From Anaerolineaceae bacterium UBA5365 (lineage in GTDB: Bacteria; Chloroflexota; Anaerolineae; Anaerolineales; Anaerolineaceae): DNA of 12,956 nt. Under the pieces are notes generated by a model, which had not been told where the DNA came from, did no database searches, and saw only the letters and a program-made list of their open reading frames with translations. The stretch spans positions 1,702 through 14,657 of the forward strand of contig DHPL01000065.1 in assembly GCA_002407905.1 (NCBI GenBank), given 5' to 3'. How positions within the stretch are numbered: the first letter of the stretch is position 1; the number at the start of each line of letters is the position of its first letter. Of the stretch, positions 7,311-12,956 are shown piece by piece. A program made the translations under genes and the position numbers.

Positions 7311-7340
7311 TTGACCCAACTTCAGCTCAGCGCCTATAAT
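7311..7340 (+). promoter_or_regulatory. Sigma-70-type promoter of the regulator-PTS operon
   Basis: -35 TTGACC (7311-7316), an 18-base spacer, -10 TATAAT (7335-7340): five of six and six of six consensus matches. The predicted transcription start is about 7346-7348. The box lies between the two operator copies and downstream of the previous terminator, so it should drive the whole unit from 7389 to 11971. Confidence 0.85.
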
Positions 7341-7360
7341 GTTAATAACGCCTGCGCACC

Positions 7361-7374
7361 AGGTACATTTGTAC
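7361..7374 (+). promoter_or_regulatory. Downstream operator copy between transcription start and regulator gene
   Basis: AGGTACATTTGTAC, the exact inverted copy of the upstream site, about 14 bases after the predicted transcription start. Bound protein here would block elongation or, with the upstream copy 75 bases away centre to centre (about seven helical turns), hold the promoter in a small DNA loop. Confidence 0.75.
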
Positions 7375-7388
7375 ATCCACGCCGAGAT

Positions 7389-8372
7389 ATGAAAGAAAAC
7401 CCGGAATACATCTTCTTATACAGGATCGCTCAGCAATACTACCTGGAAGGCCGCTCCCAAGGTTACATTGCCAAACAGGAAAACATCTCTCGGCCGCATG
7501 TCTCGCGGCTCTTAAATAAGGCCCGCCAGATGGGCATCGTAAGCATCAGTGTTGAATTGCCGGAGAGCCTCAAGCTCCGTGAGATCGCGGAGCGCCTGCA
7601 GCGCCAATTGGGGCTGCTGGAGGTGACCCTGGTCAGCACCCCCGCGGAACCCGGTACTGACACCCGTTTGGTTTCCGAAGCAATCGCCCACACAGCGGCG
7701 GAAGCCCTACCCCGCATCCTGGCCAAATCCCACTTTGTGGGCGTCGGCTGGGGATACACAATCTACCAAACCGCCCTCTTGCAAGCCCGCCAGGAATTCC
7801 CCGGCAAAATGACCTTCATCCCCCTGGTTGGGATCTCGGATGAGAACAACCCCTACCTGCAAAGCAATGTGATCGTGGACCGGTTTGCTGAAAAATTCCA
7901 GGCTAAGAGTTACTACACCAGTGTTCCCGCCTATCTCAAGCGCGGCAGCCCGCGCATGAGCATCGAAGAAGACCGTTACTCCCGGCTTAAACAGCAATGG
8001 GAGAAGTTGGACGCGGCCATCGTTGGCCTGGGCCCCCGTTTCTCCAGGGGCGATTTTTTGATCAGCGAGGCCAGCGAGGAATATAAGAGGCTCATCGCCT
8101 CCAGCCAGACCGTTGGCGATATCCTGGCCAACTTTTTCTATAAAGATGGCAGCGTGCTGGATTCCAGCGGCTTCTACGAACAGGTCTCGCTGCCGCTTGC
8201 CCGCCTGAAAGGGATCCGCAATGTGGTTTGCCTCTCCGGAGGCGCGGCCAAGGTGCCCGCGCTTGTGACAGCGGCGCGGCAAGGCTACATCAAGACCCTC
8301 ATCACCGATAGCCAAACCGCAGAAGCCATGCTGGCTGCCTGCGAAGCTGAGAACGGAACCAAGAATGGCTAA
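7389..8372 (+). CDS. SorC/DeoR-family sugar-phosphate-responsive transcriptional regulator
   Basis: 327 residues from the ATG at 7389, normal for SorC regulators (about 315-330). An N-terminal helix-turn-helix (about 23-43, SQGYIAKQENISRPHVSRLL) is followed by a sugar-binding domain of the NagB/RpiA-like fold (about 60-315), with family features GVGWGYTIYQT and LSGGAAKVPA. Members bind phosphorylated sugars and control adjacent uptake genes. The longer in-frame start, TTG at 7311, is rejected because it lies in the -35 box and would place promoter and operator inside the gene. The chosen ATG has only a weak GAG before it. The gene is first in the PTS operon and flanked by paired operators, so autoregulation is likely. 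It overlaps the EIIA gene by 8 bases. Confidence 0.92.
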   Translation: MKENPEYIFLYRIAQQYYLEGRSQGYIAKQENISRPHVSRLLNKARQMGIVSISVELPESLKLREIAERLQRQLGLLEVTLVSTPAEPGTDTRLVSEAIAHTAAEALPRILAKSHFVGVGWGYTIYQTALLQARQEFPGKMTFIPLVGISDENNPYLQSNVIVDRFAEKFQAKSYYTSVPAYLKRGSPRMSIEEDRYSRLKQQWEKLDAAIVGLGPRFSRGDFLISEASEEYKRLIASSQTVGDILANFFYKDGSVLDSSGFYEQVSLPLARLKGIRNVVCLSGGAAKVPALVTAARQGYIKTLITDSQTAEAMLAACEAENGTKNG

Positions 8373-8763
8373 GATTTTGATCGTTTCACACGCTAACCTG
8401 GCAGGCGCGCTCCTGGAGAGCGCGGCCATGATCGCTGGAGACCTGGGAGAGCAGGCCGCGGCCATTGGCCTGGAAACGGGAGAAAGCCCCGAACAGCTCG
8501 AAGATCGGGTGCGCGCGTTCCTGGACCGTCAAGGCGGGGAAGACTTGCTGGTTTTCACCGATCTGGTTTCCGGAACCCCATTCAACGTAGTCGGCAGCCT
8601 GATGCAGCACTACGATTTTCAGCACCTCAGCGGGGTTAATTTAGGCATCCTTCTGGAAGCATCCCTGCTGCTGAACGACTTACCGCTGCCAGCCCTAACG
8701 GCGCATCTGGTCGCCGCTTTTCCAGGTACATTCCTGGACGTTACCGCTTTGATGAAGGAATAG
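8365..8763 (+). CDS. PTS mannose/sorbose-family EIIA component
   Basis: 132 residues, one complete EIIA(Man) domain. It accepts phosphate from HPr-P on H9 (in ILIVSHANLAG; the usual SHG is SHA here) and passes it to EIIB. The conserved FTDLVSGTPFN (64-74) corresponds to the DLFGGTPFN loop around the active site. The start codon lies 8 bases inside the end of the regulator gene, implying translational coupling. It is a separate polypeptide from EIIB, as in sorbose-type systems and unlike the EIIAB fusion of E. coli ManX. Confidence 0.92.
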   Translation: MAKILIVSHANLAGALLESAAMIAGDLGEQAAAIGLETGESPEQLEDRVRAFLDRQGGEDLLVFTDLVSGTPFNVVGSLMQHYDFQHLSGVNLGILLEASLLLNDLPLPALTAHLVAAFPGTFLDVTALMKE

Positions 8764-8770
8764 GAGGTCT

Positions 8771-9259
8771 ATGCGAAATATTGTACTCGCGAGAATCGAT
8801 GATCGGCTGATCCATGGGCAGATCGTCACATCCTGGTGCAAGCTCAAGAACGCCGATGTGATTCTGATCGCCGATGAGAAACTGCCGCAGGATACTTTCC
8901 AGCAGCGGCTGCTGAAAGCCGCCGCGCCTCCCGGGATCACGGTCGAAATCCGGGACCTCGCGGGGAGCGCGGAATACCTCAAGCAGGAAGACGCCGGCCA
9001 GAAACCCATCATCCTGCTCACAAAAACCCCGCAAATGATGGAAGCGCTCATCGCTCAGGGCGTGCAGCTTGGCTCCATCAACCTGGGCGGCATGGGCGCC
9101 AAGGCCGGCCGCAGCCAGCTCAACAAAAACATCTCCGCCAGCCCGGAAGAAATTGCATCGTTTGACCGCTTGATGCAGAGCGGTATTGAAATTTATTACC
9201 AATTGGTACCAGCTGAACGTTCAACGAATTTAAGAAACATATTAAAAGGAGAGAAATGA
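8771..9259 (+). CDS. PTS mannose/sorbose-family EIIB component
   Basis: 162 residues. This cytoplasmic subunit receives phosphate from EIIA on H15 (in RIDDRLIHGQIVTSW, a nearly invariant motif) and phosphorylates the sugar entering through EIIC/EIID. INLGGMGAKAGR (104-115) is the usual conserved loop. AGGAGG (8762-8767) overlaps the EIIA stop and serves this ATG. The last codons overlap the permease gene by 4 bases (ATGA). Confidence 0.94.
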   Translation: MRNIVLARIDDRLIHGQIVTSWCKLKNADVILIADEKLPQDTFQQRLLKAAAPPGITVEIRDLAGSAEYLKQEDAGQKPIILLTKTPQMMEALIAQGVQLGSINLGGMGAKAGRSQLNKNISASPEEIASFDRLMQSGIEIYYQLVPAERSTNLRNILKGEK

Positions 9260-10866
9260 CGCTTACGCAGGCTTTGATTTTGGGGCTGCTTTATTATTTG
9301 GCCAATAGCCCCTGGCCCTTTGGCGGCTTAGGCAACTATGCCATTATCTATCGCCCGATGGTTTTGGGTCTGGTTGTGGGGTTCATCCTTGGCGACCCGG
9401 TCACCGGCACCATCATCGGGGCAACCATCAACTTAATGTACATCGGGTTCATCAGCGCGGGCGGCTCCATGCCCGCGGATATGTCCCTGGCCGGTATCCT
9501 GGGTACTGCCCTGGCCATCTCGCAGGGCCTGGAAATGAACGCGGCCCTGGCCGTGGCTGTGCCCCTGGGTCTGCTGGGCGCCCTGGTATGGGTGGGCAAG
9601 CTTACCTTTAATACGGTCTTCGTCCGCCTGGCCGATCGCTACGTGGAAGAAGGCAAGCCTGAAAAGGTTTGGATTGCCAATATCCTTCTGCCTCAAATGG
9701 TCCTCTTCCTGATCACGGCAGTTCCCTGTTTCCTCGCCGCGTATTACGGCGCGGGTGCCATAGCCGACCTCATCGCCAGCCTGGGCGGCAATTTCCTGCG
9801 CATCCTCAGCATCATCGGCGGCATGCTGCCGGCAGTTGGTATTGGCATGATGCTCCTGGCCATCTATAAAGGCCCGGCCCGGATCTTCTTCTTCCTCGGT
9901 TTCCTTGCCGCCGCCTTCCTGGGCCTCAAAACCCTGCCCCTGGCCCTGATCTTCCTGGGCATCACCCTGCTGTATATCGAGCTCAAAGAAGGCAAGGACG
10001 AAGGGCAAGCTGTTGAAGATGTCCCCATCGCGGAGACTGGCGCGCTAAAGGCCAGCAAACTGCTGGAACCCAAAGACGTGCGCAGCGCCTGGTGGAAGTG
10101 GATGTACTACTTCCAATCCGCCTACAACTACGAACGCATGCAGGGCATTGGTTTTCTGCACTCCATGAGCCCGGTGCTCAGCCGCCTCTACAAGGACGAC
10201 CCAGAGGAAATGAAAGCGGCCATGCGCCGGCACGTCGAGTTCTTCAACACAGAAAATGCCACCGGTTCAGCCGTAATCGGCCTGGCAGCAGCCATGGAAG
10301 AACAGAAAAAGTTAGGCGCGGACCTCACCGACGAGGCCTTCACCTCGATCAAAACCGGTTTGATGGGCCCCCTCGCTGGTGTAGGCGACACGATCTGGCA
10401 AGCCGTGATGATCCCGCTGATGATCGTGCTCTTCTTAGGGCCGGCGCGCGAGGGTAACATTGGCGCTCCCATTTTGTACTCAGCGCTCTTCTTTGCCCTG
10501 TACTACGCCTACGGTTACTGGCTGCTCAAGTTGGGCTATAACAAAGGCAGCGAAGCGATCCTCAATCTGATGGAGAACAAGGCCATCAACAAGGTGATCG
10601 TTGGCGCCGGGATCATGGGCGCGGCAGTGATGGGCGGATTGGTTTCGCAGTACGTGAACGTGAAAACCGCCATCCAGTTCCCCATGGGCGGGGAGAAGGT
10701 CTTCTCCCTGCAGACCGATTTCTTCGATGCGCTCGTGCCGGGCTTGCTTTCGCTCCTGCTCACTTTGGGCGCCTATGCTCTGTTGAAACGCGGGTGGAAG
10801 GCCCAGTATGTGATCCTCCTGGTCATCGCCATCGCGGTGATCGGCGGCCTTGTGGGCATCTTCTAA
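9256..10866 (+). CDS. Fused PTS EIIC-EIID permease (mannose/sorbose family)
   Basis: 536 residues joining two membrane subunits that are normally separate. Residues 1-243 are EIIC-like: hydrophobic, with GDPVTGTIIGATINLMYIGF and PADMSLAGILGTALAI, conserved in the family. Residues 244-268 form a charged, non-membrane linker (KEGKDEGQAVEDVPIAETG). From 269 on it is EIID-like: KLLEPKDVRSAWWKW, then SAYNYERMQGIGFLHSM, HVEFFNTENATG and the hallmark IKTGLMGPLAGVGDT (365-379), ending in a final membrane helix. No stop or frame change breaks the reading frame at the junction, so the fusion is real in this sequence. AAAGGAG (9244-9250) precedes the ATG. Together the two halves form the sugar channel that couples translocation to phosphorylation by EIIB. 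Substrate cannot be read directly. Confidence 0.93.
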   Translation: MTLTQALILGLLYYLANSPWPFGGLGNYAIIYRPMVLGLVVGFILGDPVTGTIIGATINLMYIGFISAGGSMPADMSLAGILGTALAISQGLEMNAALAVAVPLGLLGALVWVGKLTFNTVFVRLADRYVEEGKPEKVWIANILLPQMVLFLITAVPCFLAAYYGAGAIADLIASLGGNFLRILSIIGGMLPAVGIGMMLLAIYKGPARIFFFLGFLAAAFLGLKTLPLALIFLGITLLYIELKEGKDEGQAVEDVPIAETGALKASKLLEPKDVRSAWWKWMYYFQSAYNYERMQGIGFLHSMSPVLSRLYKDDPEEMKAAMRRHVEFFNTENATGSAVIGLAAAMEEQKKLGADLTDEAFTSIKTGLMGPLAGVGDTIWQAVMIPLMIVLFLGPAREGNIGAPILYSALFFALYYAYGYWLLKLGYNKGSEAILNLMENKAINKVIVGAGIMGAAVMGGLVSQYVNVKTAIQFPMGGEKVFSLQTDFFDALVPGLLSLLLTLGAYALLKRGWKAQYVILLVIAIAVIGGLVGIF

Positions 10867-10880
10867 AAACATATGATCAG

Positions 10881-10908
10881 AGAGCAGGAGCAGTCTTGCT
10901 CCTGCTCT
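10881..10908 (+). other. Intra-operon hairpin between permease and dehydrogenase genes
   Basis: A perfect 12-bp stem, AGAGCAGGAGCA (10881-10892) and TGCTCCTGCTCT (10897-10908), with loop GTCT and no T tract. It lies 14 bases after the permease stop and 2 bases before the dehydrogenase Shine-Dalgarno (AGGGAG, 10911-10916). It is better explained as an mRNA-stability or differential-expression element than as a terminator. Confidence 0.7.
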
Positions 10909-10921
10909 GCAGGGAGACCAA

Positions 10922-11971
10922 ATGACCGAAAAAATGTCAGCTGTTGTCGTTACGGGGGAGCGCAAGGCGGAGGTAATCAGCATTCCCAAGCCGGTGCCAG
11001 CCAATAATGAGATATTGGTGCAAGTGAAAGCAACAGCACTGTGCACCTGGGAACAGCGGGTTTTTATCGGCGAAAAAAAGGTGCCCTTGCCCCTTTTGGG
11101 CGGCCACGAAACCGTGGGCATCATCAGCGCTTTGGGCCAGGGAGTGGACCCGCAGGCCTACCCCATCGGCCAGCAAGTGGCTGTGCGCGTGGTCAAGCAA
11201 TGCAATAGCTGCTATTACTGCCGCAGGGATTTGCCCAATTTGTGCGTGGAATTGAACAGTTTTCATCTGAACGGCCCGGAGGTTTACGGCATGGGCGGCC
11301 TGGCCGAGTACATTAGCCTGGACCGCAGCGCCGTCTGGCAGTTCAGAAACGATGTGCCCCTCAAAGATCAGGTTCTCACCGAACCCCTGGCTTGTGTGAT
11401 GAACAGCATCAGCAAGGCCGACCCGCGCCCGGGCGACGATGTGGTCATAATCGGCGGCGGGGTGATGGGTCTTCTGCATATCATCGCTGCCCGCCTGCGC
11501 GGTGCCTTCACCATCCTCAGCGAACCAAACCAGGCCCGGCGTGAGGTGGCCAAGGCCCTCGGTTGCAACCTCACCATTGATCCAATGAGTACGGATTTAC
11601 AGGCTGAGATCATGGCCCTCACCCAGGGACGGGGGGCTCAATCGGTGTTCAACACCACGGCCATTTCCGCGGTGGCAGAGCAAGCGGTGGCCCTCACCGG
11701 AAAAGGCGGTACCTGCGTCATGTACAGTTCGCAGCATCCGGACCAGCCCATCCAGCTAAGCCCCAATTGGATCCACAACACGGAAGTGCGCATCACCGGC
11801 GCGGTAAACCCCAGCACCCAATCCTTTGACCAGGCCGTGAACCTGATCGATAAGGGCTTGGTAAGGGCCGGCAGTCTGGTACGCGCCAGTTTCCCCTATA
11901 CGGAGGCCCAGCAGGCCTTCGAGGCCTCGCTGGACCCCGCCAATTTTAGAACGATCATTACCTTCGCTTAG
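10922..11971 (+). CDS. Zinc-dependent medium-chain dehydrogenase (polyol/sugar-phosphate dehydrogenase, SorE/GatD-like role)
   Basis: 349 residues, a typical zinc MDR enzyme. Catalytic-zinc residues are C41, H62-E63 (in GGHETVG) and E154 (in TEPLACV). The structural zinc site is C94, C97, C100 and C108. The Rossmann fold has GGGVMG at 178-183, and E201 at the end of the second strand suggests NAD(H) over NADP(H). It oxidises or reduces a secondary alcohol or ketone, probably of the sugar phosphate made by the upstream PTS: the place held by SorE (sorbose-1-phosphate reductase) or GatD (galactitol-1-phosphate dehydrogenase). The ATG at 10922 has AGGGAG with a 5-base spacer; M5 is an unlikely alternative. 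Last gene of the operon. No hairpin follows, only a run of seven T (11972-11978). The exact substrate is inferred from context. Confidence 0.88.
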   Translation: MTEKMSAVVVTGERKAEVISIPKPVPANNEILVQVKATALCTWEQRVFIGEKKVPLPLLGGHETVGIISALGQGVDPQAYPIGQQVAVRVVKQCNSCYYCRRDLPNLCVELNSFHLNGPEVYGMGGLAEYISLDRSAVWQFRNDVPLKDQVLTEPLACVMNSISKADPRPGDDVVIIGGGVMGLLHIIAARLRGAFTILSEPNQARREVAKALGCNLTIDPMSTDLQAEIMALTQGRGAQSVFNTTAISAVAEQAVALTGKGGTCVMYSSQHPDQPIQLSPNWIHNTEVRITGAVNPSTQSFDQAVNLIDKGLVRAGSLVRASFPYTEAQQAFEASLDPANFRTIITFA

Positions 11972-11976
11972 TTTTT

Positions 11977-12825
11977 TTAGGGGGCCATTCCAATACAGCC
12001 AAATTGGCTCATCTTCGCGATTGCCGCGAGCCTGATCGCGTCTTTCACCTGCATGCTCAGGCCAAAGTAAGGCGTTTTGCCCGTCAGGTCCGCCTCCCGC
12101 AGCGTGCGGATGGCAGCCAGGGTGAGGTCGGTAAAGATATTAACCTTATTGATCCCGCTGGCGATGATTTTCTTAAAGTCCTCATCGGAAAGTCCGGAGC
12201 CGCCATGCAGCACCAGGGGCAGGCCGTCCGTTTCCGCTTTAATCTCGGCGCAGCGGTCAAAGCTGAGCACCGGCGTGGATTTATACACCCCATGCACTGT
12301 CCCAACCGATACAGCCAGGGCATCCACCCCGGTTCGGTCCATAAATTCCCGGGCTTGCGAAACCTCCGTGTACACGCTGCTGTCATCGGTGTACATGCCT
12401 TCGTTCCCGGCCACGTGGCCCAGCTCCGCTTCAACGGAGATTCCCAGGGCGTGGCTAAGCTCGACCACCTGGGAGGTAATGCGGATATTCTCTTCAAAAG
12501 CTTTGTCCGAAGCATCGATCATGATGCCCGTGAACCCAGCCTTCAGCGCGCGCTCGATCACCGCCAGGTTCGTGGCGTGATCTAGGTGGATGCAAACCGG
12601 CACGGAGGCCTTTTGGGCGTAATCGCGCAGGGCAGCCGCAAAGGCTTCCATGGGAAAGAGCGTATCAAAAACCTCAACATAAGCCAGGATGACCGGGGAG
12701 CGGTTCTCCTCCGCGGCCTGGATTACGGCGCTGGCCATCTCCAGGTTAAACACGTCGTAGGAGCCCACGGCATAACCCTGGGCATTCGCGGGTTTCAGGA
12801 TCTCGGATAATGTAACAAGCGGCAT
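11977..12825 (-). CDS. Class II (zinc) ketose-bisphosphate aldolase, tagatose/fructose-bisphosphate type
   Basis: 282 residues, one FBP/TBP aldolase barrel of the class II family (GatY/KbaY/FbaA-like). Visible catalytic features: D82 (proton donor) and zinc ligand H83 in HLDHA, E134 in EAELGHVAG, zinc ligand H178 in VSVGTVHG, and zinc ligand H207 in VLHGGSG. KVN (227-229) is near the phosphate site. It cleaves a ketose (bis)phosphate to DHAP plus an aldehyde. The length matches GatY/KbaY (about 284) rather than the longer FbaA. AAGGAG is 7 bases before the ATG. The gene converges on the dehydrogenase with a 5-base gap and must have its own promoter to the right. Substrate (tagatose-1,6-bisphosphate, fructose-1,6-bisphosphate or a ketose-1-phosphate) is not decided by the sequence. 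Confidence 0.9.
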   Translation of the reverse strand: MPLVTLSEILKPANAQGYAVGSYDVFNLEMASAVIQAAEENRSPVILAYVEVFDTLFPMEAFAAALRDYAQKASVPVCIHLDHATNLAVIERALKAGFTGIMIDASDKAFEENIRITSQVVELSHALGISVEAELGHVAGNEGMYTDDSSVYTEVSQAREFMDRTGVDALAVSVGTVHGVYKSTPVLSFDRCAEIKAETDGLPLVLHGGSGLSDEDFKKIIASGINKVNIFTDLTLAAIRTLREADLTGKTPYFGLSMQVKDAIRLAAIAKMSQFGCIGMAP

Positions 12826-12934
12826 TGGGCTGCTCCTTTTCGATCGAATCTCTGGCTAAATACTAACACTCCGGCAAGCCCATTGCAGGGCACACTTGTG
12901 TAAATCTGTTTCAGAGCGGGCGAAGAATTAATAG

Positions 12935-12956
12935 TGCGGCCGAAATTTCGGCCGCA
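12935..12956. repeat. Perfect 22-bp palindrome at the right window edge
   Basis: Arms TGCGGCCGAAA and TTTCGGCCGCA meet without a spacer. As RNA it would fold as an 8-bp GC-rich stem with an AAATTT loop. Bases after 12956 are not visible, so whether a T tract follows is unknown. It may be the terminator of a gene to the right, or a regulator site upstream of the aldolase. Confidence 0.6.

Noticed and set aside
8724..8737. Third copy of the operator (AGGTACATT) inside the EIIA gene
   Set aside because: Only the first 9 bases match, there is no palindrome, and it lies in a coding region.
1..12956. CRISPR array, tRNA/rRNA genes, insertion sequences or prophage genes
   Set aside because: No direct-repeat array, no tRNA-like cloverleaf, no transposase, integrase or phage-like product was seen on either strand.

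Overview
The window carries three gene blocks that are probably unrelated. Coding regions are GC-rich (roughly 55-60% by eye) and promoter regions are AT-rich. Product types and gene order fit an anaerobic or facultative bacterium of the Chloroflexota (Anaerolineae-like): a Group II ECF transporter, a solitary CcmF-type haem lyase beside a multihaem cytochrome, and a mannose-family PTS under a SorC regulator. No rRNA or taxonomic marker is present, so the assignment is an inference.

Block 1 (about 2-2396, + strand) is an energy-coupling-factor (ECF) vitamin/micronutrient importer: an ABC ATPase running in from the left edge, probably the second half of a fused double ATPase, then the membrane S component, then the T component (EcfT). 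A strong hairpin with a short T tract lies between the S and T genes. The substrate cannot be read from the sequence.

Block 2 (2399-7255) is an electron-transfer and cytochrome-maturation module. A complete CcmF/NrfE-type haem lyase on the minus strand runs into the end of ecfT with a 2-base gap. It is preceded by a possible 22-codon leader ORF that overlaps its start. Divergent from it, across an AT-rich region of about 350 bases, are a membrane-anchored pentahaem cytochrome c with an EF-hand calcium loop and, 13 bases downstream, a NOX/ferric-reductase-like flavocytochrome b with two H-x13-H haem motifs and FAD and NAD(P)H sites. The simplest reading is a chain NAD(P)H -> FAD -> two b haems -> extracytoplasmic c haems, with CcmF attaching the c haems. 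A clear Rho-independent terminator ends the unit.

Block 3 (7288-12825) is a sugar PTS operon: SorC-family regulator, EIIA, EIIB, a fused EIIC-EIID permease and a zinc-dependent medium-chain dehydrogenase, tightly packed or overlapping through the PTS genes. Its promoter (TTGACC-N18-TATAAT) lies between two copies, in opposite orientation, of a 14-base sequence with a palindromic core. These are very likely the regulator's operators. They also show that the regulator starts at 7389, not at the upstream in-frame TTG. A class II (tagatose/fructose-bisphosphate type) aldolase converges from the right. The set resembles the enterobacterial L-sorbose operon (SorC, PTS subunits, SorE-like reductase) or a galactitol-type route (GatD-like dehydrogenase plus GatY-like aldolase). 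No EI, HPr, sugar-phosphate kinase or second dehydrogenase is present. The window ends exactly on a 22-base perfect palindrome.
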